A DNA stretch of 38,929 nucleotides, from contig JAEZDC010000038.1 in the NCBI GenBank assembly GCA_023429825.1, positions 1 through 38,929 of the forward strand, written 5' to 3'. Position 1 is the first letter of the stretch; each line of letters starts with the position of its first letter. A program made the position numbers and the translations under genes. The notes under the pieces are model-generated. The model saw only the letters and a program-made list of their open reading frames with translations. It searched no databases and was not told the DNA's origin. This document shows positions 1 to 8,010 of this stretch, piece after piece. The stretch is from Bacteroidota bacterium. GTDB taxonomy: Bacteria > Bacteroidota > Bacteroidia > Chitinophagales > Chitinophagaceae.

Positions 1-405
1 CCTAAGCACTTCCTCCAGATTACTATTGGAGGTGCCCATGTAAAATGAAAAATTCGCCAGGGAAGTTTGCGCTGCAATACTATACTTGTTCTCCAGCAAT
101 TCCTGGGTAAAGACAGGAGGGATAGTATTAGGCATCTCCATGAAACTTGTTACACCCCCCGCCACGGCAGCCTTAGATTCTGTATAAATACTTGCTTTAT
201 GGGTTAGGCCCGGCTCTCTGAAATGCACCTGGTCATCTATTACCCCTGGCAATAAAAACTGGTCGCTACCATTAATTTCAATTGCACCTGCAGCTGAAAT
301 ATTATTCCCGATCTTTTCGATCCTTCCAGCTTTTAGCAGGACATCGCCAAATATCTTCTTCCCTTCATTTACAATACAGGTACTCTTGATAACGTAAGTA
401 TTCAT
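1..405 (-). CDS. pyrC: Dihydroorotase, N-terminal 135 residues (runs off window)
   Basis: Dihydroorotase cyclises carbamoyl-aspartate to dihydroorotate in cytosolic pyrimidine synthesis. I translated the reverse strand from ATG at 405; the frame stays open to base 1, so the C-terminal part is missing. Residues 1-50 form the amidohydrolase N-terminal strand region, followed by PGVIDDQVHFREPGLTHK near residues 53-70, a family signature. In the usual D-x-H-x-H metal motif the first His is Gln here (DDQVH), a variant I believe occurs in Bacteroidota homologues but could not check. GGVTSFMEMPNT follows near residue 85. The NlpC/P60 gene ends 24 bases upstream on the same strand, so the two may be co-transcribed. 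Confidence in the family is high; which dihydroorotase class it is, and whether it is active or an allantoinase-like relative, is less certain from a fragment. Confidence 0.88.
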   Translation of the reverse strand, partial: MNTYVIKSTCIVNEGKKIFGDVLLKAGRIEKIGNNISAAGAIEINGSDQFLLPGVIDDQVHFREPGLTHKASIYTESKAAVAGGVTSFMEMPNTIPPVFTQELLENKYSIAAQTSLANFSFYMGTSNSNLEEVLR

Positions 406-429
406 GATCTGCAAAGTAAATCTCTTTCC

Positions 430-1041
430 TCATTTATTATTCTGATCAAAAATTCGGGTTGTTCTTACATAACGGCTCATATAATAATCATTAACAGGAG
501 ATATGGTGACGCCATATTGCTTGCCTGAAGTGGAGTGAATGAATTCCAGTTTTTTATTTTGATTGAAAACGATAATCCCCATATGACCTATGTGCTTCTC
601 TGTACTGTCTGTGCCAGTAAAGAGAATGAGATCTCCGGGTTTTGCAGAATCAAGATCAACCGTTTTGCCCACAAAGGTGAAATCTATTGAAGATCGTGGC
701 ACCTTAATATCGAAATGACTAAATACATAGGTAATAAAACCTGAACAGTCAAAGCCATATTCAGGGTTTGTAGAACCATATTTGTATTTAACGCCGATCA
801 ATGTTTTTGCAAAGGCAATAACTTCTTGTGGGGTCACTTTCCCGGTGTTTATGTGCGTCTCACTTATAACGAGGGAAGAGGTGTCTTCCTTAACCATCAA
901 AGAGTCAGACTTCCCGATACTATCGAGTAGGAGGGGAATCGAATCTTCAATATTCGCCGTGTCTTCTGATTGACTATTATCAGGCAGGTTGTTGCAGCTC
1001 CCAAAAAGAAGTACCAGGCCTAATTTAAAAAGAAACCTCAT
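430..1041 (-). CDS. NlpC/P60 family lipoprotein (C40 cysteine peptidase)
   Basis: Predicted cell-wall peptidase that cleaves peptidoglycan stem peptides, anchored as a lipoprotein. I chose the ATG at 1041 over the upstream one at 1071 because the protein then begins with a classic signal, MRFLFKLGLVLLFGSC, with lipobox LFGSC and lipid-accepting Cys16. After a low-complexity, acidic Ser/Asp linker (residues about 20-65) comes the NlpC/P60 domain: YGFDCSGF carries the nucleophile Cys99, and HIGHMG carries the catalytic His153, followed by a strand that ends the fold. Total 203 residues, normal for a single-domain member. It lies upstream of the dihydroorotase on the same strand and diverges from fumC, sharing an 86-base intergenic region. 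Specific substrate bond is not inferable. Confidence 0.9.
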   Translation of the reverse strand: MRFLFKLGLVLLFGSCNNLPDNSQSEDTANIEDSIPLLLDSIGKSDSLMVKEDTSSLVISETHINTGKVTPQEVIAFAKTLIGVKYKYGSTNPEYGFDCSGFITYVFSHFDIKVPRSSIDFTFVGKTVDLDSAKPGDLILFTGTDSTEKHIGHMGIIVFNQNKKLEFIHSTSGKQYGVTISPVNDYYMSRYVRTTRIFDQNNK

Positions 1042-1082
1042 GTTGAAGGTGATTTCATCATCGGTGAGCACAATTTTCGGGC

Positions 1083-1090
1083 TAACTTTG
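1083..1090 (+). promoter_or_regulatory. Bacteroidota -7 box upstream of fumC
   Basis: TAACTTTG matches the Bacteroidota -7 consensus TAnnTTTG and lies 37 bases before the fumC ATG. I see no good TTTG -33 element at the right distance, so the call rests on the -7 box alone. Confidence 0.5.
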
Positions 1091-1127
1091 CCGCCGAATT
1101 CAACTTTCAGAAACTAAAAGTCATACG

Positions 1128-2528
1128 ATGAATTACCGGATAGAAAAGGATACGATGGGTGAAGTAAGTGTACCATCCGATGTGTATTGGGGAGCTCAAA
1201 CACAACGAAGTATTGAAAATTTTAAGATTGCACAAGACATCAATAAGATGCCTAAGGAGATCATAAAAGCGTTTGCATATCTGAAAAAGGCTGCTGCGTT
1301 AGCCAATAGTGAATTGGGAGTTTTGCCAGCTGATAAGAAGGATCTGATCGCACGGGTTTGCGATGAAATACTTGAAGGAAAACTCGATGACCAGTTTCCA
1401 TTGGTAGTATGGCAAACAGGTAGCGGTACTCAAAGTAATATGAACATTAATGAAGTAGTAGCTTACAGGGCACATGTCATTAAGGGTGGCACCCTGGAGG
1501 ATAAGGAAAAAGTGATCCATCCTAACGATGATGTAAATAAATCGCAATCATCTAATGATACTTTCCCTACAGCAATGCATATTGCTGCATACAAAATGCT
1601 AATAGAAACGACTATCCCGGGAATTGAAAAATTGCGAAACACATTGGCTGAAAAAAGTAGAGCTTTCATGAACGTGGTGAAGATCGGTAGAACGCATTTT
1701 ATGGATGCTACGCCGCTTACTTTAGGCCAGGAATTCAGTGGATATGTTTCACAACTGGATCATGGCTTGAAAGCTATCAGGAATACTTTATCGCACCTGA
1801 GCGAACTGGCATTGGGAGGAACGGCGGTAGGTACTGGTATCAATACACCTAAAGGCTACTCAGAACTGGTTGCTAAGAAAATTGCTGAACTTACAGATCT
1901 GCCTTTCATCACTGCAGAAAATAAATTTGAATCCTTAGCTGCGCATGATGCTATTGTAGAAGCACATGGCGCATTAAAAACCGTAGCGGTAAGTCTTATG
2001 AAGATCGCAAATGATATCCGGATGCTTTCTTCTGGCCCGAGAAGTGGGATTGGTGAAATATTTATCCCGGATAATGAACCGGGATCGTCGATAATGCCTG
2101 GTAAAGTTAACCCAACACAATGTGAAGCCCTTACCATGATCGCAGCACAGGTGCTTGGTAATGATGTAGCTATCAATATCGGAGGCGCTACAGGCCATTT
2201 TGAATTGAATGTGTTCAAACCGATGATGATCTATAACTTCCTTCATTCTGCAAGACTGATCGGTGAAGGATGTATTTCATTCAATGACAAATGTGCCGTT
2301 GGAATAGAGCCTATTGAAGCCAACATTAAAAAGCACGTTGATAATAGTTTAATGCTAGTGACTTCACTCAACACAAAGATTGGCTACTACAAAGCTGCAG
2401 AAATAGCTCAGAAAGCTCATAAAGAGGGAACTACACTCAAAGAAATGGCAGTTAAATTAGGCTATGTTACCCCAGAGGAGTTTGATGAATGGGTAATACC
2501 CGGAAATATGGTGGGTGAGATAAAGTAA
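1128..2528 (+). CDS. fumC: Fumarate hydratase class II
   Basis: Converts fumarate to L-malate in the TCA cycle; cytosolic homotetramer of the iron-free class II type. The 466-residue length is typical. The N-terminus reads YRIEKDTMGEVSVPSDVYWG, followed by GSGTQSNMN near residue 104, the conserved GRTHFMDATPLTLGQE segment near 187, and the superfamily signature GSSIMPGKVNPTQ near residue 318, which holds the catalytic serine loop. This length and these motifs separate it from the iron-sulfur class I enzymes and from aspartase, although aspartase is the nearest alternative. The gene stands alone on its strand: it diverges from the NlpC gene and ends in a strong terminator 12 bases past the stop. 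sucA and sucB lie 4-8 kb away but are not in the same operon. Confidence 0.97.
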   Translation: MNYRIEKDTMGEVSVPSDVYWGAQTQRSIENFKIAQDINKMPKEIIKAFAYLKKAAALANSELGVLPADKKDLIARVCDEILEGKLDDQFPLVVWQTGSGTQSNMNINEVVAYRAHVIKGGTLEDKEKVIHPNDDVNKSQSSNDTFPTAMHIAAYKMLIETTIPGIEKLRNTLAEKSRAFMNVVKIGRTHFMDATPLTLGQEFSGYVSQLDHGLKAIRNTLSHLSELALGGTAVGTGINTPKGYSELVAKKIAELTDLPFITAENKFESLAAHDAIVEAHGALKTVAVSLMKIANDIRMLSSGPRSGIGEIFIPDNEPGSSIMPGKVNPTQCEALTMIAAQVLGNDVAINIGGATGHFELNVFKPMMIYNFLHSARLIGEGCISFNDKCAVGIEPIEANIKKHVDNSLMLVTSLNTKIGYYKAAEIAQKAHKEGTTLKEMAVKLGYVTPEEFDEWVIPGNMVGEIK

Positions 2529-2540
2529 ATTGTTCTTATT

Positions 2541-2564
2541 AAGCCGGAGATATTTCTCCGGCTT
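2541..2564 (+). terminator. Rho-independent terminator of fumC
   Basis: AAGCCGGAGA pairs with TCTCCGGCTT (10 bp, loop of 4), followed by a short T-rich stretch, starting 12 bases after the fumC stop codon. Confidence 0.85.
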
Positions 2565-2635
2565 TCTCATAAATACCTTAAATCTGGTATTGCAAGAGTC
2601 GATATTAATGACAATATTTGTTGACTCCCGTTAAT

Positions 2636-2761
2636 ATGAAAACGATCATTCTTCGAACTGCAGTAGCATTTGTGCTATTAATAGCTATAATGCTCACCGC
2701 TTGTTATCTCGCTAAAGTGCAACAACCTAATACTATTTCTGTACCTGCAGCAAACAAGTAG
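2636..2761 (+). CDS. Small lipoprotein-like peptide, 41 residues
   Basis: I found this ORF by reading the 285-base gap after fumC; it is below common length cut-offs. ATG at 2636 to TAG at 2761 encodes a peptide that starts MKTIILRTAVAFVLLIAIML and continues TAC, so it has a basic n-region, a 15-residue hydrophobic core and a lipobox-like LTAC at residues 20-23. The mature part after Cys23 would be only 19 residues, polar and ending in Lys. That resembles the tiny lipoproteins many bacteria carry, for example entericidin-like peptides, but there is no sequence similarity I can point to. A near-consensus -7 box (AATATTTG) lies about 20 bases upstream. It precedes a second lipoprotein gene on the same strand. 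Real expression is unproven; a chance ORF is possible but less likely given the clean signal sequence. Confidence 0.55.
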   Translation: MKTIILRTAVAFVLLIAIMLTACYLAKVQQPNTISVPAANK

Positions 2762-2831
2762 GCAGCGTTATCTTCATCCTAAAACTCTTCTGTGGCACAA
2801 TATTTACTACTAATTGGCATTTATAAGTCTT

Positions 2832-3674
2832 ATGAAGCGTTTATTATTTATCCTTTTTCCGCTGGCTGTACTTTGGACAAGTTGCTCAAAAGAAGAAAGT
2901 TTTGAAAGCGGAGCTAATGCTGCAGGTTTAGCAACAGGCACACTCACAGATACTCTAGGTAATTGCCAGCCTATTACTATAAAAGGCAGTTATAAAGTGG
3001 ATTCAACGCTCAATGACAGCAATTATATAACGGTTCAGGTTAATGTTACCAGTACAGGCCAATACAAAATATCTACGGACATTGTAAATGGATTTTCCTT
3101 CAGAGATTCTGGTGTTTTTACGAGTACAGGGATATTTATAGTAAAATTAAAGGGTACCGGAAAGCCTATTCTTCCAACGAACTCGAGTTTTGAAGTACGA
3201 TTTGGGACAGCAGCCTGTTTATTCAGTATTCCTGTTAGCGGAACCGTTAGTGGGGGAGGAGTGAATGGCGCAGACACAGCTTGGCAGTTTGATGAAACTA
3301 CACTACACTTTAATGGAATGGTAGATTCTGCTGCAGTGCGAAATGTGAGTGGAGTAAACATCTTGGGCATCGCCGGATCCACAAAGGCTACGGGCGACAG
3401 CTCTTTATTCATCACGGTTATTATGCCTTCTAATACTGTTACTCCTGGCACCTATTCAACCACGAACGGAATGGTGACCTTCACCTTCACTAATGCCACA
3501 GGCTCACCAATTTACCAGGGAAACCAAAGCAATGGCTCAGCACTTACACTAATTATTAGCAGTTACGATCCGAATACCAAAGTCTTGGAGGCTACTTTTA
3601 GCGGAACTGTAAAAGATGCTGCTAATACTTCTAAATCTCTCTCTTCGGGTAGGCTGAAATTACAGGTACTATAA
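2832..3674 (+). CDS. Lipoprotein of unknown function, beta-rich
   Basis: The open frame begins at 2814, but the ATG at 2832 gives a proper lipoprotein signal, MKRLLFILFPLAVLWTSC, with Cys18 in the lipobox LWTSC followed by Ser-Lys-Glu-Glu. The remaining 262 residues are rich in Thr, Ser, Gly, Val and Asn with alternating hydrophobic residues, pointing to an all-beta secreted or outer-membrane-anchored protein. Two repeats of similar design seem present: an N-terminal half ending near the Gly-rich VSGGGVNG linker (about residue 141), and a C-terminal half with ATFSGTV and SLSSGRLKLQVL at the end. I recognise no catalytic motif. It is not in an obvious operon: 70 bases after the small lipoprotein and 123 bases before the stress protein. 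Similar proteins are common in Chitinophagaceae, but I cannot name a family. Confidence 0.8.
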   Translation: MKRLLFILFPLAVLWTSCSKEESFESGANAAGLATGTLTDTLGNCQPITIKGSYKVDSTLNDSNYITVQVNVTSTGQYKISTDIVNGFSFRDSGVFTSTGIFIVKLKGTGKPILPTNSSFEVRFGTAACLFSIPVSGTVSGGGVNGADTAWQFDETTLHFNGMVDSAAVRNVSGVNILGIAGSTKATGDSSLFITVIMPSNTVTPGTYSTTNGMVTFTFTNATGSPIYQGNQSNGSALTLIISSYDPNTKVLEATFSGTVKDAANTSKSLSSGRLKLQVL

Positions 3675-3750
3675 TTCAGATCAGCTTAGTAATTACCTTG
3701 GGAATTCAACCTTTCAGTTATTACACGATAAAGCTGACGTGATGAATTTA

Positions 3751-3758
3751 TAGCTTTG
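3751..3758 (+). promoter_or_regulatory. -7 box upstream of the universal stress gene
   Basis: TAGCTTTG fits TAnnTTTG exactly and ends 39 bases before the ATG at 3798. No convincing -33 TTTG is visible. Confidence 0.5.
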
Positions 3759-3797
3759 AAAGCAGTAAATTGCGTCTGCTAATAAAACCAAGATTAA

Positions 3798-4586
3798 ATG
3801 AATACGGTAATCGTCCCTGTAGATTTTTCTGAAACCTCACTCAATGCTGCACGATATGCAGCCCAATTGCTGGTAGGGCATTATGGAGTAACTATCATTT
3901 TTTACCATCATTACTCAAAAGCTTCTGAAGCTAATGAAGCTGCAGACAAACTGCAGGAGTTGAAGGAAGAACTGATGAGTCAGCATATCGTTAAAATGGA
4001 TACCCTGGCTTTTCATGGAGATGACTTTGTTGAGGATCTTAGTAAAGCTGTTCGCCATAGAAAGGCAGACCTGGTGATAATGGGTATTACCGGTAGGTCA
4101 GCACTGGCACAAATATTAATTGGCAGCAACACTTTAAAGTTCGCTGAAACTAAAACGTGCCCGATCCTTATTGTTCCAGAGAAAGCATCTTACAAAGAAC
4201 TCAGGAATGTGATGTTGGCTTCTGATTTTAAAAATGTATTCAATACAATACCTTCTGCACCTATCAAAGATTTTCTGAAGACTTTCAGGCCGCAATTGCA
4301 TGTGGTTAATGTGGATCCGGAGCATTATGTGGCATTGACAGAAAGCTATCAAAAGGAAGTTTCAGATTTTGAGCAGATGTTCAGTGAATTAAAGCCGGAG
4401 TTTTATTTCATGCGATTATTTGATGTAGATGAAGCGCTGAATATGTTTGCAGAAAGTAAGAACATAGATCTAATCATTACTATTCATAAGCAACATTCGT
4501 TCTTTGATAAACTTTTCACTGGTCGTGGACAAACCACAAGGCTCAGCTATCAAAGCAATGTCCCTGTATTAGTGGTGCATGAATAA
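3798..4586 (+). CDS. Tandem universal stress protein (UspA family)
   Basis: Cytosolic nucleotide-binding stress protein with two Usp folds in one 262-residue chain. Domain 1 (about residues 1-130) starts with VIVPVDFSETSLNAARYAA and keeps the ATP-binding motif G-x2-G-x9-G-S in GITGRSALAQILIGSN before CPILIVPE, so it probably binds ATP. Domain 2 (about 135-262) starts at RNVMLASDFKN and ends in NVPVLVVHE, but its phosphate-binding glycines are replaced (IHKQHSFFDKLFTGRG), so it is probably a degenerate partner domain. This one-active, one-degenerate layout is frequent in Bacteroidota. The gene has its own -7 box and is convergent with the rRNA methyltransferase: its TAA is immediately followed, with no spacer, by the stop of the opposite gene. 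The signal it answers is unknown. Confidence 0.92.
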   Translation: MNTVIVPVDFSETSLNAARYAAQLLVGHYGVTIIFYHHYSKASEANEAADKLQELKEELMSQHIVKMDTLAFHGDDFVEDLSKAVRHRKADLVIMGITGRSALAQILIGSNTLKFAETKTCPILIVPEKASYKELRNVMLASDFKNVFNTIPSAPIKDFLKTFRPQLHVVNVDPEHYVALTESYQKEVSDFEQMFSELKPEFYFMRLFDVDEALNMFAESKNIDLIITIHKQHSFFDKLFTGRGQTTRLSYQSNVPVLVVHE

Positions 4587-5774
4587 TTAGTCAGCAATAG
4601 CGGGCTTCCTTAGTAAGGCTGCAAACATCGTATCTGCTTTTTTATCGTAACCTTTTATTAATTCCATTTTGACAATGTCAAGATGGAATTTTTCTTTTAG
4701 AGCGTTTACTATTTCTTCATTCTCTTGCTTGAATACCGAACAAGTGATATACAGGAAATGTCCTTGAATATTCATGTGTTGCAGTGCATTGAAAGCTATT
4801 TGCTTTTGCAAAGCCGCGTATTCACTGATTCTTCTCGGATCAAAGAAAGTTAATTGCTCAGGCGTTCTGCCCCACGTACCGGAACCTGTACAAGGTGCAT
4901 CGCAAATGATAAGATCAAATTTGGTGTGTAATGCAGCTGCTGCATTCGTTTCGTTATCGGTTACATCCAATACAAGGCTTCTATACCGATCTATGCCGGC
5001 TTGAGTAAAACGCTTTTCAAGGTTGTGGATTATAGAAGGCCGGATATCACTGGCAGTAATTTCAATCGGTGATAAGTGATCATATGCTAAAAGGGATTTG
5101 CCCCCGCTTGCCGCACAGCAATCCCATATCTTGAGAGTTTTGTGGCTTTGGTTAATTGGAAAGAAATCAGCAATTCGTTGTGAAGACAGATCCTGCACCA
5201 CAACGTCTTTATTGAGGACCACCACATTTTCAATCTTCGTAGCGTTTGGAAGAGTAACGCAGTCTTTGGTAATTTCAAATGCAATTCCTGCCTCAATCAA
5301 ACGCTGTTTTACTTTACTTTCCTTTGCAGGCCTAATCCGCAAGTATAAGTTCGGCTGTATCAGATGCGAGATCGTAAAAGCTTTATTATTTATTTGTTCA
5401 CTCAACTCATTTTGCCAGGTGAAGATCTCCTTCTCATCAAAAGAATAAACAGAGCTTACAAAGTTGACTCTTTGTAAAAGGTCGTCAGTCCAGTTCTTTA
5501 TCCACCCGTCTGAATATATTTCCTTCCAGTGCCCGGGCTCATTTTGACACAAGTATATTCCTGTTTTAATTTTCTCATTTAATGGAATATCCTTTAATGA
5601 TTTCCCTAACCGGTAATAACAATAGCATGCATTTGTAATTGCTTTTCTATCTTTTGAACCAAACTTTTTATTGGATGAAAGATATTGTTTGATGAAATGG
5701 TGGAAGGGGATATGACCATCATAAGAACTAATGATTGTATTTGCATTTTGTATATACTGATTTGAGAATCCCAC
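4587..5774 (-). CDS. RsmB/NOP2-Sun family RNA (cytosine-5) methyltransferase
   Basis: SAM-dependent m5C methyltransferase, probably of 16S rRNA. An N-terminal alpha-helical part (FGSKDRKAITNACYCYYRLG) is followed by a PUA-like beta region and a Rossmann catalytic domain: VVVQDLSSQRIA, the SAM loop DCCAASGGKS, motif IV DAPCTGSGTWGRTPE with the release Cys, and motif VI ITCSVFKQENE with the catalytic Cys. Start choice: the open frame extends to 5822, but that codon is TTG and lies beyond the terminator hairpin of the preceding gene. No ATG exists before the conserved SNQYIQNANTII, so I take GTG at 5774, giving 395 residues; the exact start stays uncertain. Its stop abuts the stop of the universal stress gene. 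RsmB itself and YebU/RsmF-like enzymes are alternatives within the family. Confidence 0.88.
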   Translation of the reverse strand: MGFSNQYIQNANTIISSYDGHIPFHHFIKQYLSSNKKFGSKDRKAITNACYCYYRLGKSLKDIPLNEKIKTGIYLCQNEPGHWKEIYSDGWIKNWTDDLLQRVNFVSSVYSFDEKEIFTWQNELSEQINNKAFTISHLIQPNLYLRIRPAKESKVKQRLIEAGIAFEITKDCVTLPNATKIENVVVLNKDVVVQDLSSQRIADFFPINQSHKTLKIWDCCAASGGKSLLAYDHLSPIEITASDIRPSIIHNLEKRFTQAGIDRYRSLVLDVTDNETNAAAALHTKFDLIICDAPCTGSGTWGRTPEQLTFFDPRRISEYAALQKQIAFNALQHMNIQGHFLYITCSVFKQENEEIVNALKEKFHLDIVKMELIKGYDKKADTMFAALLRKPAIAD

Positions 5775-5788
5775 TTTATCAAAAATAA

Positions 5789-5814
5789 AAAGCCCCCATG
5801 GTTTTGGAGGCTTT
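5789..5814 (-). terminator. Terminator of the 5832-6704 lipoprotein gene
   Basis: On the minus strand AAAGCCTCC pairs with GGGGGCTTT (9 bp including one G-T) around an 8-base loop, followed by TTTTATTTTT. It starts 18 bases after the lipoprotein stop and lies in the first codons of the longest possible methyltransferase frame. Confidence 0.8.
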
Positions 5815-5831
5815 ATTTGCAAATAGTTTAC

Positions 5832-6704
5832 CTACTGATAATAATATGTGGAGGTAGCATTTAATGGAACAGGTGAAAGCGACAGCTGTATTACTATGGT
5901 CGCACTTGCCGGGGTATTATCCGTTCGATACGTAATGGTAAAAGTAGAAGTGCTGCTTGTAGGTGTCGACGTGCTCATGTCTATGTCTTCTACTTTATTA
6001 AAATTATTCGGGCCTGCCTGCATATCAAGACCTGTTATTACTGCTTCTTCACCGAGTTGCAGTGGAGATGTTTTGTTATCATATGAATATTTTGTTTCAT
6101 TTTCCAACACAGGTGTTGTGCCGGATATATCATAATATTTCACATTAGTAATGTTTCCGTTACCGTCATAGGCGTACGTGTTTTCTATATCGGGAGAATA
6201 AGAGCCGCCGCTGAATTGAAAGAACTTAGCTGACGTTATTTTTCCGTTCGTATAAGTAATCGCCACGCTGTCTTTATCCGTATTGTTTGTCAACCTTATT
6301 AGATGAGAAATACTGGAACCGTTGTAGAAAACGTCTGTTATTGTGCTATCCCATCTTGATAAAAGAAAGTCATATGCGCTATCAACTATTCTAGTAATCT
6401 TGCCTTGGCTGTTCCTGATATAATGCCCTCTTTTATCTTCATCGAGTGTCAACAAGCTGCCCGCTAAAGTATATTTTACCAATTTTTTGTTCGAATCGTA
6501 AGTAAAGTTTTCAACTACTGAATCTGTGCTTCCAAGCTGGTTTACTCTTTTCACTAAAGTAGCTCCAGAAGAGTTTCCTCCGCCTGTACCACCCCCCGTT
6601 CCTCCACCTCCTGGTGTTCCACCGGTTTCAATGCTCAGTTCTTTTTGACACGCAACAAAAAATAGTAATGAAGCGAATACAGCAGTTAATTTTATTGGTT
6701 TCAT
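5832..6704 (-). CDS. Lipoprotein with YD/RHS-like beta repeats
   Basis: Start: three in-frame Met codons lie close together (6731, 6713, 6704); I prefer 6704 because it gives a compact lipoprotein signal, MKPIKLTAVFASLLFFVAC, with Cys19. A Gly/Thr-rich flexible linker follows (about residues 27-45), typical of surface lipoproteins. The rest, about 245 residues, contains loosely repeated strands ending in Tyr-Asp and Tyr-Asn patterns (FTYDSNKKLVKYTLAG, YAYDGNGNITNVKYYD, YSYDNKTSPLQ), like the YD/DUF4595-type beta-sheet proteins of Bacteroidota. No catalytic site is seen. It lies 49 bases downstream of sucB, but a hairpin terminator separates them, so it is probably transcribed on its own or by read-through. 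Function unknown, probably cell envelope. Confidence 0.8.
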   Translation of the reverse strand: MKPIKLTAVFASLLFFVACQKELSIETGGTPGGGGTGGGTGGGNSSGATLVKRVNQLGSTDSVVENFTYDSNKKLVKYTLAGSLLTLDEDKRGHYIRNSQGKITRIVDSAYDFLLSRWDSTITDVFYNGSSISHLIRLTNNTDKDSVAITYTNGKITSAKFFQFSGGSYSPDIENTYAYDGNGNITNVKYYDISGTTPVLENETKYSYDNKTSPLQLGEEAVITGLDMQAGPNNFNKVEDIDMSTSTPTSSTSTFTITYRTDNTPASATIVIQLSLSPVPLNATSTYYYQ

Positions 6705-6731
6705 ATAATTCATAGATTCAATTGGAAGCAA

Positions 6732-6751
6732 AAAGCTGCTTACGCAGCTTT
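6732..6751 (-). terminator. Terminator downstream of sucB
   Basis: AAAGCTGC and GCAGCTTT form an 8-bp stem with a 4-base loop directly after the sucB stop on the minus strand, followed by TT. The T run is short, so termination may be partial. Confidence 0.65.
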
Positions 6752-6753
6752 GT

Positions 6754-7971
6754 TTATAATTCTAATAAAGTCTTTACAGGGTCTTTTCCGAACAATAATA
6801 ACTCAGGATTTTCCAATAATTCTTTCACTCTCACTAAGAAACTTACGCTTTCTCTGCCATCAATAATTCTGTGATCATAACTTAAAGCCAGGTACATCAT
6901 TGGTTTGATCACCACTAGTCCATTAACAGCCATTGGCCTTTCCTGTATTTTATGCATCCCAAGAATAGCACTTTGAGGAATATTAATTATCGGCGTACTC
7001 ATTAAACTTCCAAAAACACCACCATTGGTAATGGTGAATGTTCCTCCCTGGAGGTCTTCTGTAGTAAGTTTGCTATCTCTTGCTTTTCCTGCCAGTTCGA
7101 TCACTTTCTTCTCTATCTCAGCCATACTCAAACTCTCAACATTCCTCATCACCGGAACTGTTAACCCTCTTGGCGTACTTACTGCAATGCTAATGTCAGC
7201 ATAATCATGATATACCAACTCATCTCCATCAATATATGCATTTACACTCGGCCACTCGCTTAATGCGATAGCGCAGGCTTTTGCAAAAAAACTCATGAAG
7301 CCTAGGTTAACACCATGAGCTTTGTTAAAAGCATCTTTGTTTTGCTTACGTATATCCATGATCCTGCTCATATCCACCTCGTTAAAAGTGGTGAGCATCG
7401 CCGTGGTATTCTTTGCTTCGACCAATCTCCGGCTGATCGTTTTGCGAAGATTGCTCATCCTTTCCCTTCTTTCATTCCTGCTGAATAACTGCTGCCCTTC
7501 AAAGCTTTTTTTACCTGGGTGAGAAAGCGCTTCTAATACATCATGTTTCATGATCTTACCTCCGATACCACTTGGAGTAATAGAAGTAGGATCAACTTTT
7601 TTATCCGCAATTATCGCACTGGCAACCGGCGTAGCTTTTACATCGTTGGGAACAGCTGTTACAGGTGCTTCGTTATTTGCAGGTTTATTTTCTGGTTGTG
7701 GTTTAGCTTCTTCTTTTGGCGTTGAAGCCGGCTTTGCAGCTGTTTCATCAATATTACAAAGTATACTTCCTATGTTCAGTGTATCTCCCTCCTTCGCCAC
7801 TGTTTTTAAAATGCCGGCTTGTTCGGCATTCACCTCAAAAGTTGCTTTTTCACTTTCAAGTTCAGCTATTACTTCATCACGGTCAACATATTCGCCATCC
7901 TTCTTCACCCATTTAAGAAGCGTTACTTCACTAATCGATTCACCAACTGTAGGAACTTTTATTTCGATCAT
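6754..7971 (-). CDS. sucB: Dihydrolipoyllysine succinyltransferase, 2-oxoglutarate dehydrogenase E2
   Basis: E2 core of the 2-oxoglutarate dehydrogenase complex; it transfers the succinyl group from E1 to CoA through a lipoyl arm. The 405 residues show the expected order: lipoyl domain (1-77) with the lipoylated Lys42 in ELESEKATFEV; a Pro/Ala/Glu/Lys-rich linker (78-115); a peripheral subunit-binding domain near 118-155 (ITPSGIGGKIMKHDVLEAL); and the acyltransferase domain (170-405) with catalytic SYDHRIIDG near 363. The motif TPRGLTVPVMRNVESLS and the chain length fit the succinyl rather than the acetyl enzyme. sucA ends 39 bases upstream on the same strand, so sucA-sucB is an operon, E1 before E2. 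The E3 subunit is not in the window. Confidence 0.96.
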   Translation of the reverse strand: MIEIKVPTVGESISEVTLLKWVKKDGEYVDRDEVIAELESEKATFEVNAEQAGILKTVAKEGDTLNIGSILCNIDETAAKPASTPKEEAKPQPENKPANNEAPVTAVPNDVKATPVASAIIADKKVDPTSITPSGIGGKIMKHDVLEALSHPGKKSFEGQQLFSRNERRERMSNLRKTISRRLVEAKNTTAMLTTFNEVDMSRIMDIRKQNKDAFNKAHGVNLGFMSFFAKACAIALSEWPSVNAYIDGDELVYHDYADISIAVSTPRGLTVPVMRNVESLSMAEIEKKVIELAGKARDSKLTTEDLQGGTFTITNGGVFGSLMSTPIINIPQSAILGMHKIQERPMAVNGLVVIKPMMYLALSYDHRIIDGRESVSFLVRVKELLENPELLLFGKDPVKTLLEL

Positions 7972-8010
7972 AATTATTTATTGTACTCAGAACGTTGCAA
8001 ATATAATTTC

